DNA from: Pseudoduganella ginsengisoli
GTDB lineage: Bacteria; Pseudomonadota; Gammaproteobacteria; Burkholderiales; Burkholderiaceae_D
Assembly: GCF_009720865.1 (NCBI RefSeq)
Contig: NZ_WNLA01000014.1
Location: 1-64,000 of the forward strand
Direction: 5' to 3'
Length of the DNA stretch: 64,000 nucleotides
The notes under the pieces are model-generated. The model was given only the letters and a program-made list of their open reading frames with translations. It did not search any database and was not told where the DNA came from. Below are positions 18,084-26,204 of the stretch, one piece after another. The number at the start of each line of letters is the position of its first letter. Position 1 is the first letter of the stretch. A program made the translations under genes and the position numbers.

Positions 18084-18097
18084 TGACTCAAGTCAAA
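18084..18097. promoter_or_regulatory. FNR/Anr-like dyad, imperfect (TTGACTCAAGTCAA)
   Basis: Perfectly symmetric dyad TTGAC-TCAA-GTCAA with the spacing of FNR-family sites (consensus TTGAT-N4-ATCAA), one base off in each arm. It is about 200 bases upstream of the small periplasmic protein gene and about 140 upstream of lemA, so it could serve either direction. Confidence 0.45.
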
Positions 18098-18200
18098 TTT
18101 CAACTGATTGGAGGTCCAAAGCTTGCACGTGCGACGGCTAATGGGGCACTCCCCTTGGCTATGGAAAGTCAAACCGCGCAACCATAGAACTCTGACTTAT

Positions 18201-18214
18201 TTGATCTGCATCAA
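18201..18214 (+). promoter_or_regulatory. FNR/Anr box, perfect consensus (TTGATCTGCATCAA)
   Basis: Exact match to the FNR/Anr/Dnr consensus TTGAT-N4-ATCAA, 79 bases before the ATG at 18293. That is a suitable distance for class II activation of the small copper-associated gene and the P-type ATPase. It suggests induction at low oxygen, as seen for CcoI-type copper pumps that supply cytochrome oxidases. The site is read directly; regulation is inferred. Confidence 0.65.
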
Positions 18215-18292
18215 AGTAGTTTGGTGCCGGCCTGCCTAGCATGAGTCGCAGCTACTGTTCAAAAGCGCCAGTCAACCTCCATGGAGCACGCC

Positions 18293-18652
18293 ATGAAACT
18301 ATCCTGCCTCGCCCGGTTATGTGCCGCATCGGTATTCGCGGCCACCGCCGCCGCCGCGCCTGCTGCCATCGCGCAAAACGCCGAAGAACACGACCACAAC
18401 CATGGCGCCGCATCGGCCGCTGCCGTGGCTCCCGCAAAACCAGCGCCGGCAGCGAAGGCGAAACCAAACCAGAAGAACGCAGCTGCCGCGGACAGCAAGA
18501 TGGACATGAAAGCCATGTGCGACATGCACAAGCAGATGATGTCGTCCGGCTCACCTGCAGAGCAACAGGCCATGATGGATCAGCAACTGCAGGGAATGTC
18601 CGCCGGTGAAAAACAGAAGCGCATGAAAATGATGGACGAGCATTGCAAATAG
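18293..18652 (+). CDS. Small secreted Met/His-rich protein, possible copper-binding
   Basis: A 119-residue exported protein. ATG 18293 is chosen because it follows GGAGcacgcc and starts the signal peptide (MKLSCLARLCAASVFAATAA). The mature part has a His patch (EEHDHNH), an Ala/Pro/Lys linker, and a C-terminal helix loaded with Met, plus His and Cys (KMDMKAMCDMHKQMM, MKMMDEHCK), the composition of periplasmic Cu(I) carriers. No domain name can be given with confidence. It lies 58 bases before the copper P-type ATPase gene on the same strand, behind a perfect FNR box, so a copper-handling role in the periplasm is the best reading. Confidence 0.75.
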   Translation: MKLSCLARLCAASVFAATAAAAPAAIAQNAEEHDHNHGAASAAAVAPAKPAPAAKAKPNQKNAAAADSKMDMKAMCDMHKQMMSSGSPAEQQAMMDQQLQGMSAGEKQKRMKMMDEHCK

Positions 18653-18710
18653 CCGGCGCAACACCGGGTGATGAAGCAGGAGCGCGGCCCGGATAAGAGA
18701 CGAGCCCACT

Positions 18711-20930
18711 ATGAATCAGCACGTCGCAATGGATGGGCATAGCCATCATGCGCACCAGCACGGCCATTGCATGCATCCGGAACCCACCGCCACGGCACCC
18801 GATACGGCGGCAGTGCAGGATCGGACGGTCTATACCTGCCCGATGCACCCGCAAATCCGCCAGATGGCGCCGGGCCATTGTCCGATTTGCGGCATGGCGC
18901 TGGAACCTGTGCTTCCGGCCTTGCGGGAAGACGAGAATCCGGAACTGGCGGATTTCCAGCATCGTTTCTGGCATACCTTGCCATTAAGCATTGCCGTGAC
19001 AGCGCTGGCCATGGCCGGACACCGGGTTTTCCCAGGTGGCTTGCCGCAGCAAAACTGGATCGAACTGGTGTTGAGTTCACCGGTGGTGCTGTGGGCCGGC
19101 TGGCCATTCTTTGTCAGGGCGCTGCGCTCCGTGCGCGACCGCCACCCGAACATGTGGACACTGATCGGTTTGGGCGTCGCGGCGGCCTATGGCTATAGCG
19201 TGGCGGCAACCAGCGCCCCCGCCCTCTTCCCGCCCGGCCTGGCGATGCATGGCCGGATCGGCGTGTACTTCGAGGCCGCAGCCGTCATCATATCGCTGAC
19301 GTTGCTGGGCCAGATACTTGAATTGCGTGCACGATCGCAGACGTCGGCAGCAATCAAATCGCTGCTCGGCCTCGCGCCCAAAACCGCGCGCCGCATTGCC
19401 GCCGACGGCAGCGAAGAAGATATTCCGCTGACGCACGTTCATACCGGCGACGTGTTGCGCGTGCGCCCCGGCGAAAAAGTGCCGGTCGACGGCGTCGTGC
19501 TGGAAGGCGAAAGCGCCATCGATGAATCCATGCTGACTGGCGAACCAATGCCCGTCACCAAGCGGCCCGGCGACCAGGTCATTGGCGCCACCATGAATGC
19601 CGGCGGCAGTCTGGTGGTGCGCTCGGAAAAAGTCGGCGCGCAAACCATGCTGTCGCAAATCATACAGATGGTGGCGCAAGCGCAGCGTTCGCGCGCACCG
19701 ATGCAAAAGCTTGCCGACGTGGTGGCCGGGTATTTTGTGACAGCCGTGATTGCCGTCGCGGTGCTGACTCTGCTTGGCTGGGGATTCTATGGGCCGCAGC
19801 CCGGCTGGGTTTATGGCTTGATCAATGCAGTTGCCGTGCTGATCATTGCCTGCCCGTGTGCGCTGGGCCTGGCAACTCCCATGTCGATCATGGCGGCAAC
19901 CGGGCGCGGCGCCACGCAGGGCATCCTGTTCCGCGATGCCGCTGCCATCGAAGAATTGCGCAAGGTCGATGTGCTGGTGGTGGACAAGACTGGCACGCTT
20001 ACCGAGGGCAAGCCTGCCTTCCACGCCGTGGTGGCGGCGCCGGGCGGGGACGAGCAGGAAGTGTTGCGGCTTGCCGCCAGCATCGACCAGGGCAGCGAGC
20101 ATCCGCTGGCGCGCGCGATCGTGGCCGAGGCGCATGCACGCGGACTGCAGCTGTCCAGACCAGCGCAATTTGAATCGTCCAGCGGCATCGGCGTGCGCGG
20201 TGTGGTGGAAGGCAAGACCATTGCGCTGGGCAATACAGCATTAATGGAGCTGGAACAGGTGTACTGGCAACCGCTGGCTGCCGGAGCCGAAACATTGCGC
20301 CAGGAAGGCGCCAGCGTGATGTACGTCTCAGCCGATGGCCACATGCTGGGCATGATTGCCGTGGCCGATCCCGTCAAATTATCGACGCCGGAAGCGCTGG
20401 CCGCCCTGCGCGAAGCCGGCATCACGGTGGTCATGGCCACCGGCGACGGCGTGACGACGGCGAAATCCGTGGCGGACCGGCTTGGCATCCGTGAATTCCA
20501 TGGCGAAGTCACGCCACAGGACAAGCTGGCGCTGGTGGAAAAGTTACAAGCCAACGGACGGATCGTGGCAATGGCAGGCGACGGCATCAACGACTCACCC
20601 GCGCTGGCTCGGGCCAACGTGGGCATAGCGATGGGCACCGGGACGGACGTCGCCATCAATTCAGCCTACGTCACCCTGGTCAAAGGCGACCTGCGCGGTA
20701 TTGCCAGGGCACGCTTGCTGTCGCTGGCGACGGTACGCAATATGCGCCAAAACCTCGCATTTGCGTTCATTTACAACGCGCTCGGCATTCCACTGGCGAC
20801 GGGATTGCTCTATCCCTTTACGGGACAATTGCTGTCGCCGATGGTTGCTGCGCTGGCCATGAGCTTGAGTTCTGTGTCCGTGATCAGCAATGCCTTACGC
20901 CTGCGCGCTACAGGCCGGCACGGCGCCTGA
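18711..20930 (+). CDS. copA: Copper-translocating P1B-type ATPase
   Basis: A 739-residue pump. A His-rich N-terminus (HSHHAHQHGHCMH) is followed by a heavy-metal-binding HMBD/YHS-like motif (YTCPMHPQI, CPICGMALEP) in place of the usual HMA domains. It then has the P1B core: actuator loop (DESMLTGEPMPVTK), metal-site CPC in the sixth helix (IIACPCALGLATP), phosphorylation site DKTGTLTEGKP, the nucleotide-domain His-Pro in SEHPLARAI, and hinge MAGDGINDSPAL. The CPC, plus a C-terminal helix pair with N and MxxSS (MSLSSVSVISNALR), indicates Cu(I). Cu(I) is exported to the periplasm, where the preceding small protein may accept it. The 3' end abuts a truncated chrB fragment on the other strand. 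Confidence 0.93.
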   Translation: MNQHVAMDGHSHHAHQHGHCMHPEPTATAPDTAAVQDRTVYTCPMHPQIRQMAPGHCPICGMALEPVLPALREDENPELADFQHRFWHTLPLSIAVTALAMAGHRVFPGGLPQQNWIELVLSSPVVLWAGWPFFVRALRSVRDRHPNMWTLIGLGVAAAYGYSVAATSAPALFPPGLAMHGRIGVYFEAAAVIISLTLLGQILELRARSQTSAAIKSLLGLAPKTARRIAADGSEEDIPLTHVHTGDVLRVRPGEKVPVDGVVLEGESAIDESMLTGEPMPVTKRPGDQVIGATMNAGGSLVVRSEKVGAQTMLSQIIQMVAQAQRSRAPMQKLADVVAGYFVTAVIAVAVLTLLGWGFYGPQPGWVYGLINAVAVLIIACPCALGLATPMSIMAATGRGATQGILFRDAAAIEELRKVDVLVVDKTGTLTEGKPAFHAVVAAPGGDEQEVLRLAASIDQGSEHPLARAIVAEAHARGLQLSRPAQFESSSGIGVRGVVEGKTIALGNTALMELEQVYWQPLAAGAETLRQEGASVMYVSADGHMLGMIAVADPVKLSTPEALAALREAGITVVMATGDGVTTAKSVADRLGIREFHGEVTPQDKLALVEKLQANGRIVAMAGDGINDSPALARANVGIAMGTGTDVAINSAYVTLVKGDLRGIARARLLSLATVRNMRQNLAFAFIYNALGIPLATGLLYPFTGQLLSPMVAALAMSLSSVSVISNALRLRATGRHGA

Positions 20931-21080
20931 CGAGGGAATCGCGCCCTGCTCTCGCGCAATATGCAAAACGTCGGCAGCAGGGACATATAAAAACTCCGGC
21001 TCCTTATCGATAAACCGCGCAATCAGCCAGGGACAGGCAATGCGGTCGATTTTCGGACGCTCGCGGGTAATCCACTTCAT
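20895..21080 (-). pseudogene. Truncated ChrB-domain gene (5' fragment)
   Basis: The ATG at 21080 starts MKWITRERPKIDRIACPWLI, a close match to the start of stand-alone ChrB C-terminal-domain proteins (about 150 residues), and the similarity continues to REQGAIP. After that the reading continues SSGAVPACSAQA and stops, overlapping the 3' end of the copper ATPase by 36 bases. The rest of the domain is missing, so a deletion or recombination has joined the copper locus to the chromate locus at about 20930-20940. It ends the chromate operon after the dismutase. A short peptide may still be made, but function is unlikely. Confidence 0.75.
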
Positions 21081-21112
21081 GGCACGGCCCTCCACCTTGC
21101 AAAGTCTGCTTG

Positions 21113-21847
21113 TTAAATCTGGCTGACACGCTGCGCCGCTTCGATGCGCCGGGCCACTGCATCCCACTGGATATTGTTGAAGAACGCATCGATGTACCTG
21201 GCGGCCGCCGCGCCGTAGTCCATCTGGTAGGAGTGCTCGTACATATCGAGGACGAGGATGGGCAGCGTTGCGGCCGGGCCGTGGGCGTGGTCGGCCAGCC
21301 AGTAATTTTCCAGTTGGCGGGTGTGGGTATTGAATCCCAACACCGCCCAGCCCGAACCGCCGCCCAAACCCGCACCAATTCGCCGGAATTCGGTTTCCCA
21401 CGTATCGAAGCTGCCGAACCCAGCTGCAATCGCCTTGCGTTCATTGGCGCCGGCTTTGCCGCTGCCGCCCAGGTTGTCAAAGTAATACTCGTGATACACG
21501 ACGGAACCGGTGCGCAGCAAGTGTTCGCGCTTGAGCTCGTTATAAATAAAGGCCGGCGTATCCTTGTTGGCCAGCGCTTCGGCCAGGCTTTTTTTCACGA
21601 CCGCCAGCGCCTTGACGGACCCGCCATAGTTGTTCTCCCAATGCGAACGGATCAGCCGCTCGGACAGGCCATTGAGTTTTGCCGGATCGAATGTAAGCGG
21701 CTTTAATGTGGTGGCGCTTTCAAATGCGTGCATCGTGGAGGTCTCCTTCAATGGTTGAGCGTGTGCCGCGCCGCCAATTGCCAGCATAGTGGCGGCGGAC
21801 GCGGTCTGTAGCAGCGCGCGGCGCCGTGGATCGGTTACGTCGTGCAT
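21113..21847 (-). CDS. chrC: Iron/manganese superoxide dismutase, ChrC-like, with Tat-type signal
   Basis: Has the Fe/Mn-SOD ligands in order: His in HWENNYGG, His in VYHEYYFDN, then Asp and His in LDMYEHSYQMDYG; total 244 residues. The first 30 residues look like a Tat signal (DPRRRALLQTASAATMLAIGG...AHA). A second in-frame ATG at 21733 (MHAFESATTLK) is preceded by a strong GAAGGAG, while the first ATG is preceded by GGGAG, so both an exported and a cytoplasmic form may be made. A SOD named ChrC occurs in chromate operons of Cupriavidus, and here the gene follows chrA by 36 bases. It would remove superoxide formed during chromate reduction. Confidence 0.88.
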   Translation of the reverse strand: MHDVTDPRRRALLQTASAATMLAIGGAAHAQPLKETSTMHAFESATTLKPLTFDPAKLNGLSERLIRSHWENNYGGSVKALAVVKKSLAEALANKDTPAFIYNELKREHLLRTGSVVYHEYYFDNLGGSGKAGANERKAIAAGFGSFDTWETEFRRIGAGLGGGSGWAVLGFNTHTRQLENYWLADHAHGPAATLPILVLDMYEHSYQMDYGAAAARYIDAFFNNIQWDAVARRIEAAQRVSQI

Positions 21848-21883
21848 ATTCGGCTCCCTGAATATGGAACCGGCTGTTCCTGC

Positions 21884-23062
21884 TTAAGCGTGCATCAGTG
21901 GATAGAGCACCAGCCCGATCACGGCCGCCACGGCAATGACAATCGGCTCCTGCAGTTTCTTAAACTTCCACAACACCCCTATCGTCACCAGCGCGATGGC
22001 GGCGGTGGGAATATCAACAATCGAACGCTTGGCGATGACGATCACGGAACCCGTGATGGCGCCGACCGCTGCGGCGGTAATGCCGTCCACGAAGGCAATC
22101 ACGCCCGGCAACCGGCCATATTTCTTGAAATACGGTGCCGGAATCACGGTAAACAGGTAGCACGGCAGGAACGTGGCCAGCGCCGCCACAACGGCGCCAT
22201 TGAACCCTTGCACCAGGTAGCCAATGAACCCGACGGTAATGACCACCGGTCCCGGCGTAATCATGGCGACGGCCACCGCATCGACAAACTGGCGCTCATT
22301 GAGCCAGTGCAGTTCGGTAACGACACCGCTGTACAGGAACGGCACGATGGCCAGGCCGGAACCGAACACGAAGGCGCCAGCCTTGGCAAAGAACACGGCA
22401 ATTTGCATCAGCACAGGCGCATCGGCGCCACCCGCCAGACTGGCCAGCCATGGCAACTGCGTGACCGCGACGCTGTTCAATCCGGGTTTGCGCAGCCATT
22501 GCGGCGGTGCGCGCAACAGCCAGACCAATATGCCGGCCGCGATGAACAGCCACGCGATTTCCGATTCAGTCGCGACGGTGACAGCACCCAGCAGCAAATA
22601 AATTGCCCACAACAGCTTGTCCTTGCCGATGCTTTTTTCCGTGAGTTTTTTCGCACTGATGGCAATGATGCCCACCACGGCCGCGCCAACGCCATAAAAC
22701 ACGGCCTGCATCCACGAAATGCCGCCAAAACGCACATACGCCCAGCCCAGCGCCACCACCATCAGGAACGATGGCAGCACGAACGCGAGCCCCACCAGCG
22801 TGGCGCCCAGGATGCGGTAGTGCACGTAGCCAAGGTAAATAGCCAGTTGCGCTGCCATCGGTCCCGGCGCCAGCTGGGCCAGCGCGACGCCTTCCTTATA
22901 GTCTGCTTCAGTAATCCAGCGGCGCTGCTCCACCAGGTCGCGGTGCATATAACCAGCCAACGCCACCGGGCCGCCGAAACCAAGCGCTCCCAGCCGCAAC
23001 ATATATAAAACAAGTTGCCACAACGTGTAACCGGCAGCGGGTGGAAAAGAAGTCTTGCTCAT
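21884..23062 (-). CDS. chrA: Chromate efflux transporter ChrA
   Basis: ATG 23062 is chosen (MSKTSFPPAAGYTLWQLVLY, preceded by CAGGACGC); upstream in-frame bases belong to the LysE region. The 392-residue protein has the two CHR halves of a long-chain ChrA: N-terminal GALGFGGPVALAGYMHRDLV with QLAPGPMAAQLAIYLGY, and C-terminal GAFVFGSGLAIVPFLY with MITPGPVVITVGFIGYLV. The protein has about ten membrane helices. ChrA exports chromate using the proton motive force. It lies between the LysE-family gene and the dismutase in an operon headed by chrB. Confidence 0.94.
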   Translation of the reverse strand: MSKTSFPPAAGYTLWQLVLYMLRLGALGFGGPVALAGYMHRDLVEQRRWITEADYKEGVALAQLAPGPMAAQLAIYLGYVHYRILGATLVGLAFVLPSFLMVVALGWAYVRFGGISWMQAVFYGVGAAVVGIIAISAKKLTEKSIGKDKLLWAIYLLLGAVTVATESEIAWLFIAAGILVWLLRAPPQWLRKPGLNSVAVTQLPWLASLAGGADAPVLMQIAVFFAKAGAFVFGSGLAIVPFLYSGVVTELHWLNERQFVDAVAVAMITPGPVVITVGFIGYLVQGFNGAVVAALATFLPCYLFTVIPAPYFKKYGRLPGVIAFVDGITAAAVGAITGSVIVIAKRSIVDIPTAAIALVTIGVLWKFKKLQEPIVIAVAAVIGLVLYPLMHA

Positions 23063-23078
23063 CGTGCGTCCTGTGAAC

Positions 23079-23684
23079 TCAATGGAAAGCCAGCAGCGCG
23101 GCAAATGCGATAAAAACCGTACCCGCCACGCGCTGAAGTAGCGTCCCGCCGGTGCGCGAAGCGAGCCAGCGCTTCGCGTACTGCGCGCATGCCGCATACA
23201 GGCAGTGCACCAGCACGACAATGGTTCCGTACGTCACCACCAGTACGGCAAATTGCCGGGCAAAGTGCGCATCCGGCCGGATGAACTGGGGGAAAACCGA
23301 CAGGAAAAAGAAAATCGCCTTGGGATTGGTCAGTTGCAGTGTGACGCCCTCGGCAAACCGGTGCACAGCGGTGCCCGGTTTCATGCCGCCTTCGGCCACC
23401 GCGATGCCTTGCGCGCGCCACAGCCGTAGTCCCAGGTAAATCAAATACGCCGCCCCCATCCATTTCAGGACGGTATAGGCGGCCGGCGACGCTGCCAACA
23501 CAATGCCGAGGCTGGTGGCGGAAAGCGCAGCGACCACCGCCGCGCCAACCGCAATGCCCAGTACACCGCCGAACGTGTCGCGCCGCCGCAGGTGCAGTGC
23601 ATTGGTCAGTGTCATCAACACGCCGGGCCCCGGGCTGAGCACCGTGGCCGTGGCCATCAAGACAAACATGCCATACAGATCCAT
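23079..23684 (-). CDS. LysE/RhtB family exporter in the chromate operon
   Basis: A 201-residue membrane protein beginning MDLYGMFVLMATATVLSPGPGVLMTLTNAL, the LysE/RhtB N-terminal signature (SPGPG), with about six membrane helices and KAIFFFLSVFPQF in the middle. Members export amino acids or related small molecules. The ribosome site (AGGAG) overlaps the TAG stop of chrB 8 bases away, so the gene is translationally coupled to chrB and followed 16 bases later by chrA. A LysE exporter is an unusual insertion between chrB and chrA; whether it takes part in chromate or thiol-metabolite export is unknown. Confidence 0.9.
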   Translation of the reverse strand: MDLYGMFVLMATATVLSPGPGVLMTLTNALHLRRRDTFGGVLGIAVGAAVVAALSATSLGIVLAASPAAYTVLKWMGAAYLIYLGLRLWRAQGIAVAEGGMKPGTAVHRFAEGVTLQLTNPKAIFFFLSVFPQFIRPDAHFARQFAVLVVTYGTIVVLVHCLYAACAQYAKRWLASRTGGTLLQRVAGTVFIAFAALLAFH

Positions 23685-23692
23685 ACGGTCTC

Positions 23693-24673
23693 CTAGTTGT
23701 CGTCGCCAGTAGCGGCCCCGGCATCACTGGCAAAATGCGAGTACAGCGCATCGAGTACCGTGCTGATCTCGGCCAGCAACTGGTCGTCATTTTTGGCCCG
23801 GCGCCGCGCACCGCTGAGCATGGCTTCAAAGCCGGCGGCTTCCGCCACAAACGCACCACCCACGTCCAGCGCGTGCACCATGGCTCCGAGCCGCCGCAGC
23901 CCCGCATCAGTGTCGAGCCCGAAGCTGGCGGCCAGCACTTCAAACGTCACGCATTCCCCCACGTGCGTGAAACTCGCGTGGTCAAAGTCGAATCCCAATG
24001 CATGAGGAGGACAGTCGGCCGGCGTGGCCAGCCACAGGAAATGCGCATCCTGGTCAATGAAGCGGCGGATCAGCCACGCAGACGCCACCCGGTCGACCCA
24101 TAATCCCCGGCGCGTAGCCCAGGTCCGGCCCTGATAGTCGGCCAGATCGCGGCGCGGGATCTCGCCGCCGGCTATCTGCGGCTCTCCCGGGGACAACAAG
24201 GTTTCGGCAAGGTGGACAAAATCCAGCCACGCGGCATCGGCGCGGCGGCTGGCATCGGTGGGGAAAAAATCCAGGCTGCGCAGCGCATCGAATTCCTTGC
24301 GCAATTTGCGCAGTTGCCGTTGCAATTCCGGCGCAGCCATGGCCGTGAGTGCTGGCCGGGACGACTCCAGGCCGGCGACGAATGCCTGGTAGTCGTCCGA
24401 ACGGTCAAACAGCGCCTGCAAACGGAGAATTTCACGTGCGGATTTCGGCGCGACCGGCAATAGCCAGCCGGTCCCCCCCTCCCGTTCCGCGTCCGTCAAC
24501 AATTGCTGCAGCACATATTTGTGGTCGCCACGATCGGGCAACAGATACGCGCCATCCCGCAGCGCGGCGCAGCCGCTTGCCTTCAGGCTGCGCCAGATGC
24601 GCATGCGAGCCGACGTGGCGGTGGCGGGCAGGCTCAGTATGAGCAGCAGCCAGGATGCGGTGGTATCGTTCAT
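23693..24673 (-). CDS. chrB: Chromate-responsive regulator/resistance protein ChrB
   Basis: A 326-residue ChrB. The N-terminal part (SWLLLILSLPATATSARMRIWRSLKASGCAALRDGAYLLP) is the conserved first domain, then a helical middle, then the C-terminal ChrB domain with RRGLWVDRVASAWLIRRFID and HVGECVTFEVLAASFGL. ChrB acts as a chromate-sensing repressor of its own operon. The start is ATG 24673; an adjoining GTG at 24676 would add one residue. It heads the operon chrB-lysE-chrA-SOD, and an inverted repeat upstream (24691-24717) is a candidate operator. The truncated ChrB fragment at the other end of the operon shares the C-terminal domain only. Confidence 0.92.
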   Translation of the reverse strand: MNDTTASWLLLILSLPATATSARMRIWRSLKASGCAALRDGAYLLPDRGDHKYVLQQLLTDAEREGGTGWLLPVAPKSAREILRLQALFDRSDDYQAFVAGLESSRPALTAMAAPELQRQLRKLRKEFDALRSLDFFPTDASRRADAAWLDFVHLAETLLSPGEPQIAGGEIPRRDLADYQGRTWATRRGLWVDRVASAWLIRRFIDQDAHFLWLATPADCPPHALGFDFDHASFTHVGECVTFEVLAASFGLDTDAGLRRLGAMVHALDVGGAFVAEAAGFEAMLSGARRRAKNDDQLLAEISTVLDALYSHFASDAGAATGDDN

Positions 24674-24690
24674 CACCGCATCTTAGTCTG

Positions 24691-24717
24691 TTACAGCTAT
24701 TGCTACAAATTCTGTAA
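24691..24717 (-). promoter_or_regulatory. Inverted repeat upstream of chrB, candidate ChrB operator
   Basis: TTACAG (24691-24696) and CTGTAA (24712-24717) form an inverted repeat with a 15-base centre, 18-44 bases upstream of the chrB start. Two direct copies of GCTACAAA (24702-24709, 24723-24730) overlap it. The position suits autoregulation of the chromate operon; binding is inferred. Confidence 0.4.
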
Positions 24718-24753
24718 TAACCGCTACAAACTATTTGCTGTTCATTATTTTCC

Positions 24754-24765
24754 GTGACGCGTCAC
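24754..24765. repeat. Dispersed palindrome site 3 (perfect GTGACGCGTCAC)
   Basis: Perfect copy with AT-rich shoulders (TTCATTATTTTCC before, AAATAAAA after). It lies between the sdaA stop and the chrB upstream region, 81 bases upstream of the chrB start on that strand. Confidence 0.8.
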
Positions 24766-24776
24766 AAATAAAAGGC

Positions 24777-26153
24777 TCAGCACGCGGCGTGATTGACCGT
24801 CACCACGTGGATGGCCAGTCCGCCCAGCGACGTTTCCTTGTATTTGTTATGCATGTCAGCGCCGGTCTGGCGCATGGTTTCAATCACGTCATCCAGGCTG
24901 ACGACGTGCGTACCGTCGCCTTTGAGCGCCAGGGTCGCAGCCGTAATGGCTTTGATGGCGCCCATGCCATTGCGTTCGATGCAGGGAATTTGCACCAGGC
25001 CGCCAATCGGGTCGCATGTCATGCCAAGGTGGTGTTCGATGCCGATTTCCGCCGCATTTTCAATTTGCTCGTTGCTGCCGCCAAGCGCGGCAGCCAGTCC
25101 CGCCGCCGCCATCGCGCACGCGACGCCGACTTCGCCCTGGCAGCCAATTTCCGCCCCGGAAATGGACGCATTACGCTTGCACAGCATGCCGATCGCCGCG
25201 GCAGTCAATAAAAATACGCGCGCACCGCGCACCGGATCGGCGGGTTTGCATGATTCCACGTAATAGCGCAGCACGGCAGGAATAATGCCGGCCGCCCCAT
25301 TGGTCGGGGCTGTCACGACACGGCCGCCTGCGGCATTTTCCTCGTTGACCGCCATCGCATACAAGGTGACCTGGTGCAGCGCATCGTGTGGCTGGCCTGC
25401 CGCGTCCGGCGCCGTGGCCTGTTTCCATAACCGGGCGGCGCGCCGCTTGACATTCAAACCGCCGGGCAGCGGGCCTTCTGTCACCAGGCCATGCGCAATA
25501 CAGTCGCTCATCACTTGCCAGATGCCATCCAGCCCGGCGTCCAGCGCGGCCTCTTCCATGCGGGCGCATTCATTGGCGCGCAGCATTTGCGGAATCGTCA
25601 GTTCAGCGCGGCGGCCATGGTCCAGCAATTGCGCCATGGACTCAAACGGGAATGGCACGGCAATGTCGTCGCGGCTTTGCACGGCTTGCGTGTCGCCCGC
25701 TTCACGAATAAACCCCCCGCCTATGGAAAAAAAAACGCGTTCAACAAAACCGCCATCGTCCAGCGTCAGCGTAAAGCGCATGCCGTTCGGGTGTTCCGGC
25801 AAGCTCTCGGTTTTGTGGAACACCAGGTTGTCGCGGGCAGTAAATCGAACAGGATGGGTTCCCAGTAATTTCAACTGGCCATCGCGTTCGATTTGGGCCA
25901 GCAATTCGTCCACCGCATCAGGATCGACACCCGGCGGCGTTTCTCCCAGCAAGCCCAGGATGACGGCTTTATCGGTAGCGTGGCCCACACCGGTCAGCGC
26001 CAGTGACCCATACAGCGCCACTTCGATGCCGACCGCCTTGTCGAGTGAACCGCATTCCATCAAGAAGCGGCGCGCAGCCACCATGGGGCCGACCGTGTGG
26101 GAACTGGACGGACCGATGCCGACTTTAAACAGGTCAAATACACTGATATTCAT
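24777..26153 (-). CDS. sdaA: L-serine ammonia-lyase (serine dehydratase), single-chain iron-sulfur type
   Basis: Start ATG 26153 gives MNISVFDLFKVGIGPSSSHT, the standard SdaA N-terminus; the in-frame extension upstream is riboswitch sequence. At 458 residues it is the fused alpha+beta form. It has the beta-domain SSSHTVGPM, and the alpha-domain Cys residues that bind the [4Fe-4S] cluster (CKRNASISGAEIGCQGEVG, then MTCDPIGGLVQIPCIERN). It deaminates L-serine to pyruvate and ammonia in the cytoplasm. A tandem glycine riboswitch sits upstream, so serine breakdown is tied to glycine level; glycine is converted to serine through the cleavage system and GlyA. It is transcribed alone, away from gcv genes. 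Confidence 0.95.
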   Translation of the reverse strand: MNISVFDLFKVGIGPSSSHTVGPMVAARRFLMECGSLDKAVGIEVALYGSLALTGVGHATDKAVILGLLGETPPGVDPDAVDELLAQIERDGQLKLLGTHPVRFTARDNLVFHKTESLPEHPNGMRFTLTLDDGGFVERVFFSIGGGFIREAGDTQAVQSRDDIAVPFPFESMAQLLDHGRRAELTIPQMLRANECARMEEAALDAGLDGIWQVMSDCIAHGLVTEGPLPGGLNVKRRAARLWKQATAPDAAGQPHDALHQVTLYAMAVNEENAAGGRVVTAPTNGAAGIIPAVLRYYVESCKPADPVRGARVFLLTAAAIGMLCKRNASISGAEIGCQGEVGVACAMAAAGLAAALGGSNEQIENAAEIGIEHHLGMTCDPIGGLVQIPCIERNGMGAIKAITAATLALKGDGTHVVSLDDVIETMRQTGADMHNKYKETSLGGLAIHVVTVNHAAC

Positions 26154-26204
26154 GTTCTCGAGACTCCAGATGTCAAAAGAGGGTCCTTGCGCGGCTACGC
26201 AAGT

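Larger units (their letters stand above)
17947..18292. other. Intergenic control region between lemA and the copper genes
   Basis: No gene is visible in these 346 bases. It holds the divergent promoters for lemA (leftward) and the small Met/His-rich protein plus copper ATPase (rightward). Two FNR-type dyads are present (listed separately); otherwise no strong structure was seen. Confidence 0.7.

Noticed and set aside
21842..23008. Open frame opposite chrA (388 codons)
   Set aside because: His/Arg/Gln-rich antisense shadow of a clear transporter gene.
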